Source of the DNA: Bacillus sp. OV166
GTDB taxonomy: Bacteria > Bacillota > Bacilli > Bacillales > Cytobacillaceae
Length of the DNA: 64,000 nucleotides
Assembly: GCF_900177675.1 (NCBI RefSeq)
Contig: NZ_FXWM01000002.1
Coordinates: forward strand, 62,001-126,000
Direction: 5' to 3'
A model generated the notes under the pieces. That model did no database searches and was not told where the DNA came from. It saw nothing but the letters and a program-made list of their open reading frames with translations. Below, piece after piece: positions 1 to 9,010 of the stretch (its first letter is position 1; the number at the start of each line of letters is the position of its first letter). Position numbers and translations under genes: made by a program.

Positions 1-645
1 AAGGGTGAAAATCATTGTGGTAAAAACAATTAATTGAAATGTAAGCAGCTTATTTATTCCATGTGAATAATTCTGTTGTTTTTTTAAAATTAAGATCCGA
101 TTACCTTGAATTGGAGATGTAAGCAGGATATCCTAATCCGACAAACTGACGTCTTTCCATGAAAAGCTATAAAAATTTTCTAAACATGATGGATTGACTT
201 GCACTAACTGCTTTTGAAAAATCGGATACCTCAAAGATAAACTCAAAAGTCAGGGGTAACAATAACCGGAAAAAATCTTTTTAGGTCTTAATATTAACCC
301 TGATAAAAAGAGTTTATATTTTTAATAAAGTCCTATTCTCTCTTTATTTTGTAAACCTCTGCTGTTTAAATTGTTAAGAATGGAAGGAGAATTCTATGAC
401 GTCATTTTAACCAAACACCGATATTATAGACGTTTGAAACATCCACTTTTAACTTGAACCAAAGGTTTAACTCCTTCTAATATATTTAATAAAACCGGAA
501 ATGCGGAAAAAGAGAATCTATTTTATTATTAAACAACCTCTTCAAATCTAATCTTTTATTCAACTCTATAATCAATCAAGAATAGGGCAATAATCCTCCT
601 TTTAGCAGATGTTTTCCCTGTGTTTATCTCAAATCTTTGAATTCC
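1..645. other. intergenic, no gene recognised
   Basis: AT-rich DNA without a supportable coding region. A strong ribosome-binding-like GGAAGGAGAATTCT is followed at about 394 by ATG ACG TCA TTT TAA, a four-codon frame that may be the remnant of a gene start. Two GACGTC hexamers (about 153 and 397) match those near the small DNA-binding genes further right. Nothing else could be assigned. Confidence 0.5.
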
Positions 646-750
646 TTATCGCACTTCCACTTTAACCAGTTTCACGCCCGCCTTTTTTGCATCTTTGACT
701 GCTTTTTTTAACTGCTTTGATACACTTTTATCCTTCTTTTTATTTGACAT
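646..750 (-). CDS. 34-residue lysine-rich peptide, divergent from the 920 gene
   Basis: Very short frame starting MSNKKKDKSVSKQLKKAVKD and ending with a valine/lysine-rich tail, 13 lysines in 34 residues. AAAGGAATGATGAAC upstream gives a plausible ribosome binding site. A similarly short KDK-containing peptide lies at 17260-17361, again divergent from a homologue of the 920 gene, and this conserved arrangement is the main support that both are real. Function unknown; a nucleic-acid-binding or regulatory peptide is only a guess. Confidence 0.5.
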   Translation of the reverse strand: MSNKKKDKSVSKQLKKAVKDAKKAGVKLVKVEVR

Positions 751-919
751 GTTCATCATTCCTTTCTAGAAATTCGTAGTAGCCAGTATTCCCTTATTCT
801 AAAAAAATATACAAAAGAGTTCTATATTCCCCCTTCCCTCACTATATATCTAATAAAACATGGAAAAGTGGAAAAGTGACCATGAGCTAGATTGAAAAAG
901 TAAGAGGGGGAGAAGGAAA

Positions 920-1393
920 GTGGAGAGCTTAAACCCAATGTTTCAAAACACTCATTCAAAAAAAATTATTTCAAAAAAAGATGAACAAGAAAGTTTCCCT
1001 AAGAAAAGACGACAACCTCGTTCGGATAAATGCCACAATATTAAATTCCCTGTAACACCTATCATGCAGATGAAATTGCGTACCCTCTGTAAGCAAATGG
1101 AGAGATTTATTCAAACTAAAGAGGGACAACCTTTAAGCCAGACCGCATTTAATACTACCCTCTTAAAGTTCGGGTTAAGTCATATCGATATAGTGGATTG
1201 GGTTCAGGATTATAAAGATACCAAAACCTATATGCATACCATGCTGAAAGAAAATAGTTACAATAGGATTGGTGGTCCGTATGGACTGGCCATTCAAAAA
1301 CAATTATCAGAACGTAAGGTCGTTTTCATTATAATGGCCAGCGTCTTGAATTGGATTGAAAAGGGTGGTTCTCTTGAAGAAATCCTACAGTAA
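920..1393 (+). CDS. plasmid DNA-binding-like protein, paralogue of 16710-17120
   Basis: 157 residues from GTG at 920, preceded by GGGGGAGAAGGAAA. The N-terminal 40 residues are polar and lysine-rich, then a conserved block RSDKCHNIKFPVTPIM starts the shared core. The protein at 16710-17120 has the same block as RSDKLHDIKIPVTESM, followed by alignable helices (a T..L.FGL motif and a later YDTxT/YETYQKIG-like segment). I do not recognise a named family. The IKxPVT strand followed by two helices would fit a ribbon-helix-helix-type DNA-binding fold, but this is inference. The stop overlaps the start of the 1374 gene, indicating translational coupling. Confidence 0.7.
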   Translation: MESLNPMFQNTHSKKIISKKDEQESFPKKRRQPRSDKCHNIKFPVTPIMQMKLRTLCKQMERFIQTKEGQPLSQTAFNTTLLKFGLSHIDIVDWVQDYKDTKTYMHTMLKENSYNRIGGPYGLAIQKQLSERKVVFIIMASVLNWIEKGGSLEEILQ

Positions 1394-2000
1394 GTTGAAT
1401 CTCCTTCAAAAAAAATTACAAGGCCTCTCTTCTCCAAAAGGCTTTTTGGACTATATGCTAGGAAACAGAAAGTACCTAACCATTGTTACCGGTTACTACG
1501 ATTATATAAGAGGGGAAGTGTTTATCGACGACATGTTCGATATATTTGATGATGTGCCTCGAGGATTTGATTTAGCCGTCCTGATTCATCTGCTTTATCA
1601 GGATTTCCTTACCCAGGTCAAAAAAGGTAATATAAATAAGCAGGTTGCAGGGTTCCTGGTGTCAGGAAAAGCACGATATTTAGGAGAAAAGAAAGCAGAA
1701 AGACGAGTGATGAAGGCATTGACAGAACATGTTTTTACGTTCGAGTCCATTGAAGAAGAGATCATCGAGGAGTCAGAAAAAGAGAAGAAAGCTTATATCA
1801 CAATTCAAATGAAGGAATCTGAAATATTAAGGGGGGAGATCCTTTTACATGACCTTACCCCTTATCTGAACGACCAGCATGTAACAATTGAGGATTTGTT
1901 GACGATCCTTTATTTAGACTTCATCAACCAGATAAAAGAACAGGGGAATTCAGATAAAATACAGAAAAGTATTCTTTCTCACCTGAAATCGGCCCTTTAG
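1374..2000 (+). CDS. unknown protein with internal tandem duplication
   Basis: About 208 residues from a TTG at 1374. That start is chosen because AAAGGGTGG ends five bases upstream and it overlaps the preceding gene by 20 bp. Upstream in-frame starts at 1356 and 1365 lack a ribosome binding site. Two halves resemble each other: a first unit RGEVFIDDMFDIFDD then LAVLIHLLYQDFLTQVKKGN (about residues 45-92), and a second RGEILLHDLTPYLND then LLTILYLDFINQIKEQGN (about residues 145-190). Each is an RGE strand, an acidic segment and an amphipathic LxxDFxxQxK helix. No family recognised. Co-transcription with the upstream DNA-binding-like gene suggests a shared plasmid-maintenance role, unproven. 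There is no counterpart in the second cassette at 17 kb. Confidence 0.65.
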   Translation: MKKSYSKLNLLQKKLQGLSSPKGFLDYMLGNRKYLTIVTGYYDYIRGEVFIDDMFDIFDDVPRGFDLAVLIHLLYQDFLTQVKKGNINKQVAGFLVSGKARYLGEKKAERRVMKALTEHVFTFESIEEEIIEESEKEKKAYITIQMKESEILRGEILLHDLTPYLNDQHVTIEDLLTILYLDFINQIKEQGNSDKIQKSILSHLKSAL

Positions 2001-2264
2001 AAACGATATCAGGTGGGAAACCATCAAACGAGAACCTTAATTGTAGAAAAAACTCAAAACCCTTACAAAACATATTCATTACTAAGAATAAAGCCAGAGC
2101 TTACAATATAAAAAATTGTACATCATCAAACAATAACCAGGCTTCCTTTTAAAAAGGATTTCTAAGTTAGCAAGTACCCGTTATATGTAAGATCCCCTTT
2201 AAGATCCTACCATTAATCCACCGTTTCTCTTTGAAATAAGCAGCTTATACTATCCTTTTTTATT

Positions 2265-2684
2265 CTAATCCAGTGTAAAAACCAAGCCTCCTGTAATCTT
2301 AATTGGTTCGGAAGGAATTTTAGCCTGTTCAAATCGGATATACCGTTTTTTTTCACTTTCGGGAACTAGTCTCATAGTGTTTTCATTATCCTTGATTATT
2401 TCTTCTGCTTTTGTCTGCTCACCATAGACGTCCTTCTCTCCAGTGTTAACTTTAGGGGACTGCTGTAGCCATAAACTGTTCTGTTCTAGCGACCATAAAG
2501 GAGAAGGTAGAGGGACGTCACCCCTTTGATACGGCTTTATTAAATCATGAAACTCTTTTGAATGGACAGCCGTAAATAGAGCTGCCCTTATAATCTGATT
2601 CCGATCTAAATGAGTAGCATGAAAGAGAGCATCCACATGGGTTCTGAATACTTCATCATAACGAATGGTAGGTCTATATACCAT
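2265..2684 (-). CDS. YRPTIRY-motif plasmid protein, paralogue of 17358-17656
   Basis: 139 residues if started at the internal ATG at 2684 (MVYRPTIRYDEVF), which has AAAAGGTGG upstream and matches the start of its paralogue (MSYRPTIRYPDVY). A longer in-frame start at 2753 is less likely. The conserved core is YRPTIRY, then an LDRNQIIR..LF.A.HS segment at about residues 27-45, which resembles a short helix-turn-helix or ribbon-helix-helix dimer region. The tail shares DVPLP and a terminal PIKI..GG block with the paralogue. Function unknown. Two TGACGTC copies lie in its upstream region (2832-2850). Confidence 0.65.
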   Translation of the reverse strand: MVYRPTIRYDEVFRTHVDALFHATHLDRNQIIRAALFTAVHSKEFHDLIKPYQRGDVPLPSPLWSLEQNSLWLQQSPKVNTGEKDVYGEQTKAEEIIKDNENTMRLVPESEKKRYIRFEQAKIPSEPIKITGGLVFTLD

Positions 2685-2831
2685 AAGAAAACGCCACCTT
2701 TTCATTTTTAGGGTAAGGATACTTGTAATTAATTGAACATCCATAACATTCATTCCTATTAATAATCCATTCGATTTCCATATCCATAAATCTTTTCCGT
2801 TCAGTAGTGACCATATAAATACCCCCTTTAA

Positions 2832-2850
2832 TGACGTCTCTTGACGTCGT
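2832..2850. promoter_or_regulatory. paired TGACGTC sites upstream of the 2684 start
   Basis: ATGACGTCTCTTGACGTCG places two TGACGTC heptamers 11 bp apart, about 150 bp upstream of the YRPTIRY gene. Copies of TGACGTCA also precede its paralogue (17686-17693 and 17768-17775). The spacing of about one helical turn suggests an operator; this is inference from position and repetition only. Confidence 0.35.
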
Positions 2851-2971
2851 TAGTACAAGGTATGAGCAATAACTTGTCCATTATTCCCAACTTTTTTGGA
2901 ATCAATCGAATATTTTTGGGATTAGGGGTCAAGACTGGGGAATAAGATGAATTAGAAGGGAGAAATAAAGA

Positions 2972-3196
2972 ATGTGGGGTATAGGAAAATCACGGAGTAA
3001 TCTGGGGAAGTGGTTAGATCAAAAAGGATTAGAACAACAAGATCTCGCCAAGATCGCTAACGTTAGTAAAAATACAGTTACTAAAGCATGTAGCGATGAA
3101 GACTACATTCCACGCCAGGACGTCATGAAAAAACTATTAAAAGCGATACGTAAAGTGGATCCACAAGCGAAAATGAGCGACTTTTGGGATATGTGA
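2972..3196 (+). CDS. small XRE-family helix-turn-helix regulator
   Basis: 74 residues with a single Cro/CI-type helix-turn-helix: KWLDQKGLEQQDLAKIANVSKNTVTKACSDE (about residues 13-43), where QQDLAKIANVSKNTV supplies the two DNA-contacting helices. There is no extra effector domain. A GGAGGAA-like site (AGAAGGGAGAAATAAAGA) precedes the ATG. It stands alone, followed by a weak terminator. It probably represses a nearby plasmid promoter; the target is unknown. Confidence 0.8.
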   Translation: MWGIGKSRSNLGKWLDQKGLEQQDLAKIANVSKNTVTKACSDEDYIPRQDVMKKLLKAIRKVDPQAKMSDFWDM

Positions 3197-3214
3197 ATGT
3201 AAAAGCTTCCCTTT

Positions 3215-3240
3215 AACCCCAATGATTCACTAGGGTTTTT
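3215..3240 (+). terminator. weak terminator after the XRE gene
   Basis: AACCC and GGGTT arms separated by 13 bases, running into TTTTTCG, 19 bases after the stop codon. Short stem, so moderate support. Confidence 0.4.
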
Positions 3241-3363
3241 CGTTTTTTGAATTATATAGAGGAATAGAAAAATGCTACGACTTTAGAATAAACATAAAGA
3301 TTAAAGTCATTCTACCGTTTTCCTTATATTCTAATGACTATAAAAGATAACAACAAATCCAAT

Positions 3364-4030
3364 AATGATGTTGTACAAAACATTATTAAATTACACAATG
3401 ATAACGAAAATAACAACAATATATATGTTAATCTTAACACTAATAATGATATATGTTTTAACATATCTAACATTACAAGGTATAAAGAAATTAGGTCAAT
3501 CAGGTTCCTTCATTATCCACATATTTGTTAGCATTTATTTATCACCATTGGTTACAAAATCATATTTAACCATCGTCCCTATACCCGTTTTCTGTATTTT
3601 CAAAAGGTTAATTAATAATTGCAACAAAATGATGTTATACAAAACATAAATAATGTATACTATAATATCGATAATAACAACATCATATATGTTAATGATA
3701 ATAATGAAATATTTTTTCCCATTTACCATTTCAGGAATTAAAAAAATAGGTCAATCAAATTACTTCCTTATCCACATTTTGTTTAACATTTATTTATCAT
3801 CCATTTGGTTTTGATAAATATTAAAGATTCTTCCTGATTTTAGTATTTCCAAAGAATAACAGTTAAAAATAAAAATAATGTAGATCAACAGAAAACAATA
3901 ATTAACGATATTTTGAAAAACAATAAAAAAATATTATCAATGTTGATAACGAAATATATGTCATCCATAACAATATTATTAAATATAAAATCGATAATAT
4001 TAATAACAATATAATTATTAATTTAGGCAA
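3364..4030. repeat. AT-rich degenerate direct repeats of about 190 bp
   Basis: Two readable copies, 3364-3552 and 3628-3810, share an ordered set of words: AATGATGTTRTACAAAACAT, ATAACAACA, ATATATGTTAA, ATAATGA, then GGTCAATCA and TTATCCACAT, ending TTTATTTATCAYC and TTGGTT. A third, more diverged copy (about 3880-4030) keeps AATGTTGATAACGAAATATATGT and scattered ATAATATTAATAACAAT words. In the frames that match between copies the peptides are asparagine-rich and interrupted, so coding is doubtful. It may be an accessory AT-rich plasmid locus or decayed coding DNA. The stretch 4031-4520 holds no recognisable gene. Confidence 0.6.
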
Positions 4031-4256
4031 TTAAAAACAAAGAAGAAAAACAAGAAGGATGTGTAATGGAAATTACCTCTTAATCCGTAGCTCCCCAAAG
4101 AAATGGTATCCCTGGGAATAAAAGGAATACAACAGTGTAAATTAATATTATAGATTATAATTCATTAAGCATACATTACTCCTAGTAGACGCAAAAAAGT
4201 CTTACAGACCCCTGAAAAAAAGGTTGTCATGACAGCACTATTTTAACGCTATTGTT

Positions 4257-4270
4257 CCGCCTTAAGGCGG
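4257..4270. repeat. perfect 14 bp palindrome CCGCCTTAAGGCGG
   Basis: GC-rich self-complementary sequence in otherwise AT-rich intergenic DNA. No T-tract follows on either strand within a few bases, so it is not a clear terminator; it could be a protein binding site. Confidence 0.5.
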
Positions 4271-4520
4271 TTCTTATAACTTAAGTTAGGTCAAAAGCTC
4301 CGTCTTATATTTAACCTACCAATTGCTACCTTATAGATGGCGTTGATAGGGCTTTAAACCTTCTACCAACAAAGTATTTTAACTAAACCCATATTGTTTC
4401 ATCCCTTAAATTTCACTATTCTTAATTCAAGAAGGAGGGGATTGTTGTAAGTGTTAAAGCGAATGGAATAATTCGAATAAATCACTTTAATGATAAACAC
4501 TTGGAACAATTTTAAATAAA

Positions 4521-4551
4521 AAAATAAGCACCGAATTTCGATGCTTATTTT
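4521..4551 (-). terminator. terminator overlapping the stop of the 4545-6200 gene
   Basis: AAAATAAGCA and TGCTTATTTT form a perfect 10 bp stem with an 11-base loop. On the minus strand the stem is followed by a T-rich run. The right arm overlaps the last codons and stop of the upstream gene. Confidence 0.75.
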
Positions 4552-6200
4552 GCATTTAGCCATTCCTTCATTTTTTCTAAATTCTCGGTATACGGGCGTT
4601 TAATTAAGTTCCTTTCATACCTGGATAAGGTACTGTGGGAAATACCTATTTGATTTGCTGCCATTAATATGCTTAATCCTCGGTCATTTCTTTCCCTACT
4701 GATGTTTTCAGGAGTTACCAACTTTTCTTCGACTGTTTCAATGGAAGCTGCAACCTCTACTTTCGTCAAACCCTTTAACATGGTCGAAAAATTCACCGTT
4801 TCATAATCATAGTCTTCAATCATCAATAAATCCCTGTCATCACCAATTCCAGTGATTTCAGTAGGAGGAATAATTTGAACACGGGCCTTCAACCAGGTGT
4901 TTGCAAACCAGTTTCGCTCCTGCTCAATTTGTTGTTCTAAGTCTTTTTCTTTATAGCTCCACTCTTTAATGATTCCGTCCTGCTGCAGAGTATCTAATAT
5001 TTCTTCAAATTGCTCCTTAATTCTTGAACCATATCGAGGGTTTACATCCAAATCCATGACTTTTAACAGCCCTTTATCTCCACCAATATGATAGGCTCTT
5101 AGATAGTCTGCACTCTTTTGGCGAATCCTCCACTGCCAGGATAGATACCGTGATAACCGTTTATGGTACTTTTGCTTTGTGGGATGGTATTCGAGCGTCT
5201 TTAATGCTAAAAAACCACTGCTTTTTTGGGAACCGTACAAGAAGTTAGCAAGTATTTCCCCTGGACGGATGCTGCATTCATAAATACCAATCGGATTTTC
5301 TCCCCGATAGGCAACCGTTACGCTATCAATCAAAAACAGGGGATTGAATTGAACTTGCCCTATTTCATCAAAGTTCCCTTGATCCTCATTGATGAACCTT
5401 AAATTTTCTCGTTCAATCCTGATCCATATGGTCGTCAGTGCTGCCAACCTTTTCATAATATCATCCCGTTCTTTTTTCCGATACGAGGTTTGATAGCCGT
5501 TAGACTCTCCGCTCCGCCCTTGCAATCTCCTTAGATTCAAGGCGTCATCCGTGTGGAAATGAATCATTTGATCTTTATGAGTGGCCTGCTGCATCCACAG
5601 AATCGAAACGATATCGAAAATGTCTGCCGTTAAGTCATCCATCGAGGTTATGGCTTGAGAGGTGAGATTTTTCCATTGTTCGATCGCTGCATTGGATTTC
5701 ATTTTTAGATAAGCATTTTCGGATCTTACTTGGGCAGTGGCTTCTAATGCCTTCTCCGCAATCTTTGCAGTGGGTATTTCTGTTGCAATGTCAAATTCAT
5801 TTTTACTGATGGTCTCCCTTAATTTATGAAATAATAAAGCTGAACCGGACTCTGCAAAATTCTGATTTAACAAAGAATTTATTACTTGTCTATTGCTAGA
5901 CTTTAAGGAATAGGGGGCACTATCTTCCCCAACGATCCGAATGTATGGAAGGACAAAATTTCTTATCTCATCTTTATAATCTTGGACCCAATTTTCCATA
6001 CTCTCAAATTTCAATTCATGATCTTTTGCTAAACGATCTATGATCACGAAAAACGCCTTTAAGGATTGGCAAGGCTGATAATCCACTTGACTTGCCATAA
6101 GATGACCGATATCATCGGTCCACTCGTCAAAGAGTTGAGGATGATCTGGAAAAATCGTTTTCGTAATTTTCAAAAAATTATTTTGCAAGGTATTTAACAT
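4545..6200 (-). CDS. large plasmid protein with C-terminal XRE-type helix-turn-helix
   Basis: 551 residues. Most of the chain is not assignable to a family I recognise. The C-terminal 45 residues (about 503-548) contain RGLSILMAANQIGISHSTLSRYERN, a clear XRE-type helix-turn-helix. The middle is basic and aromatic-rich (KTLEYHPTKQKYHKRLSRYLSWQWRIRQ, about residues 335-362), compatible with nucleic-acid binding. There is no Walker motif, so it is not a ParA or helicase. It starts 5 bp after the stop of the 6206-6685 gene, so the two form an operon directed away from the iteron array. A plasmid replication or copy-control protein is a reasonable guess from size and position only. Confidence 0.65.
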   Translation of the reverse strand: MLNTLQNNFLKITKTIFPDHPQLFDEWTDDIGHLMASQVDYQPCQSLKAFFVIIDRLAKDHELKFESMENWVQDYKDEIRNFVLPYIRIVGEDSAPYSLKSSNRQVINSLLNQNFAESGSALLFHKLRETISKNEFDIATEIPTAKIAEKALEATAQVRSENAYLKMKSNAAIEQWKNLTSQAITSMDDLTADIFDIVSILWMQQATHKDQMIHFHTDDALNLRRLQGRSGESNGYQTSYRKKERDDIMKRLAALTTIWIRIERENLRFINEDQGNFDEIGQVQFNPLFLIDSVTVAYRGENPIGIYECSIRPGEILANFLYGSQKSSGFLALKTLEYHPTKQKYHKRLSRYLSWQWRIRQKSADYLRAYHIGGDKGLLKVMDLDVNPRYGSRIKEQFEEILDTLQQDGIIKEWSYKEKDLEQQIEQERNWFANTWLKARVQIIPPTEITGIGDDRDLLMIEDYDYETVNFSTMLKGLTKVEVAASIETVEEKLVTPENISRERNDRGLSILMAANQIGISHSTLSRYERNLIKRPYTENLEKMKEWLNAK

Positions 6201-6205
6201 GATTC

Positions 6206-6685
6206 TTAATCCCGTCCTTCCCTAGTCGTCCCTATGTATTCATATGAGTACTTGTGGATGTAATCATGGAAAACATCCGACTCCAAAATACCCAAATCAT
6301 GTAGATAGCTGATGGATTCAAAAGAAAGGAACTGAGCAATCGGTTTTTTTTCCAGTATGGCACTTATCAGTAGTTGGATGTCCTTTTCCTGATAAACAAT
6401 ATAATTCCCCATACATTCCTTAATTTCTTCAGGTGAATAGTTTGTTTCTTTCATAGGATAATTATGTTTGCATTCATATACTTTTTCTTCAACAATATAA
6501 TAAGTAGTTACACCCAACTCTTTACTAGTCTTATAATATTCAATCTGTTTCCGAAGCCAAATGGGACCACTTGATAAGTTGATTACTGGTTTAGGCAGCA
6601 CACCACGCAGATGATAGGTTGAGACCTTTCTCCGGTCCCAACCAAGAATTTCCCCCGCCTCTTTAACACCTACTAAAAAACCCAT
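6206..6685 (-). CDS. excisionase/MerR-like DNA-binding protein
   Basis: 159 residues. Residues 6-50 read VKEAGEILGWDRRKVSTYHLRG followed by LPKPVINLSSGPIWLRKQIEYY: a winged helix-turn-helix of the MerR/AlpA/excisionase type, in which the helix is followed by a P.P...L..GP.W.. wing. The remaining 100 residues are unassigned. AAGGGGAATAAGAG precedes the ATG. It is first in an operon with the 551-residue HTH protein and its start lies about 120 bp from the edge of the iteron-like array, so this array is a likely binding target; that is inference. Confidence 0.7.
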   Translation of the reverse strand: MGFLVGVKEAGEILGWDRRKVSTYHLRGVLPKPVINLSSGPIWLRKQIEYYKTSKELGVTTYYIVEEKVYECKHNYPMKETNYSPEEIKECMGNYIVYQEKDIQLLISAILEKKPIAQFLSFESISYLHDLGILESDVFHDYIHKYSYEYIGTTREGRD

Positions 6686-6804
6686 CTCTTATTCCCCTTA
6701 TTTACTAGTCTAAAGTTATTATGATTGAGGATTGTTGCATTTGTCAACATTTCTTTTTCCCTATCTTTCCCTTCAAAAAAACTTTTCTTCATCATGTATA
6801 CCCA

Positions 6805-8855
6805 TTGGAATGTGCAACTCTTTCTTTGACGTTTCCTTTCACAATGTGCACAGCCTTTTAAAGAACTTTCATTTTAGAATAAAGGAGATATCTACTCACC
6901 TTTTATTGGTAATGCACTTATTGTGTCTACTTTGACGGTTCCTCTCACAATGTACACATCCCATTTTAAAGAGCATTCTTTCAGCATAGAAGAGAGTTGT
7001 ACATCTTTTACTGGTAATGTACTTAATTTTGTCTACTTTGACGTTTCCTCTCACAATGTGCACAGCCTTTTAAAGATCATTCTTTCTGAATAAAAGAGAT
7101 ATGCTCTTATCTTTTACTGGTAGTGCACTTATTTTGTCTACTTTGACGGTTCCTCTCACAATGTGCACAGCTTTTTAAAGATCATTCTTTCTGAATAAAA
7201 GAGATATGCTCTTATCTTTTACTGGTAGTGCACTTATTTTGTCTACTTTGACGGTTCCTCTCACAATGTGCACAGCCTTTTAAAGATCATTCTTTCAGCA
7301 TAGAAGAGATATGCACACCTTTTACTGGTAATGCACTTATTTTGTCTACTTTGACGGTTCCTCTCACAATGTGCACAGCCTTTTAAAGATCATTCTTTCA
7401 GCATAGAAGAGATATGCACACCTTTTACTGATACTGCACTTATTTTGTCTACTTTGATGTTTCCTCTCACAATGTGCAAATTCTTTTAAAGATCTTTCAT
7501 TCAACATAAAAGAGAGATACTTATCCTTTACTAGTAGGTCACTTATTTTCCACTTTGACGTTTCCTCTCACAATGTGCACAGCCATCATCTTAAAGGTCC
7601 TTCATTCTGAATAAAAAGAGATATACCCATCCTAAACTAGTTGTGCACTTTTTTTTACTTTGACGTTTCCTCTCACAATGTGCACATCCATCATCTTAAA
7701 GGTCCTTCATTCTGAATAAAAAGAGATATACCCATCCTAAACTAGTTGTGCACTTTTTTTTACTTTGACGTTTCCTCTCACAATGTGCACAGCCTTTTAA
7801 AGATCCTTCATTCAGCATAAAAGAGTATCCTCATCCTTTACTAGTTGTGCACTTATTTTCTACTTTGACGGTTCCTCTCACAATGTGCACACCCTTTTAA
7901 AGATCCTTCATTCAGCATAAAAGAAATATACTCATCCTTTACTAGTAGTGCACATATTTTCTACTTTGACGGTTCCTCTCACAATAGGCACACCCTTTTA
8001 AAGGATCCTTCATTCAGCATAAAAGAGTATCCTCATCCTATACTAGTTGTGCACTTATTTTCTACTTTGACGGTTCCTCTCACAATGTGCACACCCTTTT
8101 AAAGATCCTTCATTCAGCATAAAAGAGCATCCTCATCCTTTACTAGTTGTGCACTTATTTTCTACTTTGACGGTTCCTCTCACAATGTGCACACCCTTTT
8201 AAAGATCCTTCATTCAGCATAAAAGAGTATCCTCATCCTTTACTAGTTGTGCACTTATTTTCTACTTTGACGGTTCCTCTCACAATGTGCACATCCTTTT
8301 AAAGATCCTTCATTCTGCATAAAGAGATATACTCATCCGTCTAATAGGGCACTTATTTTCTGCTTGACGTTTCCTCTCACAATGTGCACAGAGTAAGCCT
8401 AAATCATGTGAAACCTTTCTTTACTCCAAGCGACCTGGTCATTATTAAATGATTGACGCTCCCTTTCACAGCAGTACATTAAAAATCCTGTGTGCAACTT
8501 TTTTTTGCCTGACGTTTGCTCTCACAATGTGCACAAAACCTTCAAAAGACTACATTTTTTGTCTGAATGAACATCCTTGGTTGAATAGTGAAAATTCATT
8601 AATTTCTTATAAAAACACAAATTATTGCAAAGTTTGCTCTTTCTTGTGTTTGAAAATGAAGGATAATGACGTTTCCTCTCACACAAAATAGCAAAGATTT
8701 CTGTGCAAGTTTTTTAGTTCTGCTTTTTTTTTAATAGACTCTTTTAAAAAAACGTTGATATATCAACGTTTCTCTCATTCCATTAATCAATCAGGTATGA
8801 CGTTTCCTGTCACAATATGCACAAATTATAAAAAATAATGACGTTTCCTTTCACA
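6805..8855. repeat. iteron-like array, about 20 copies at about 100 bp spacing
   Basis: The core TTTGACG(T/G)TTCCTCTCACAA followed by TGTGCACA recurs near 6826, 6930, 7028, 7140, 7247, 7348, 7452, 7553, 7661, 7763, 7863, 7965, 8065, 8165, 8265, 8362 and 8510. More degenerate copies lie near 8445, 8667, 8797 and 8838. Between cores each unit keeps a second block, ACTAGTTGTGCACTTATTTTCTAC, and AAAGATCCTTCATTCAGCATAAAAG. The spacing is regular (mostly 98-112 bp) up to 8362, then breaks up as copies approach the rep-like gene. GTGCAC palindromes occur in both blocks. The whole tandem unit repeats, so this is not a CRISPR array. The likely role is origin iterons and incompatibility or centromere DNA bound by Rep or by the adjacent HTH proteins. 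Confidence 0.85.
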
Positions 8856-9010
8856 TAAAAAATTTTAAAGTTTTTTTCAACCCCTTGGGGGACAAGGGAT
8901 TGACGCCTGTTGTGCAACTTTGAAAATCCCTTAATAAAGGGCATCATTTCCTCTATTTCCATTCTGCTATAATTCAAGCTAGGAAAATAGACGAGAGGAG
9001 GGCCCCAAGT

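Noticed and set aside
3334..3729. Three overlapping open frames of 64-94 codons in the AT-rich region
   Set aside because: Asparagine/isoleucine-rich products from low-complexity repeats, no ribosome binding sites, and the repeat copies do not preserve one frame.
6732..6935. Open frame over the start of the array
   Set aside because: It lies inside the repeats and has no ribosome binding site.
8449..8691. 80-codon open frame between degenerate iterons
   Set aside because: It covers iteron copies at 8510 and 8667; composition and lack of a ribosome binding site argue against coding.
6805..8855. CRISPR-like regular repeats
   Set aside because: The sequence between the cores is itself conserved in every unit and there are no cas genes, so it is a tandem iteron-type array.
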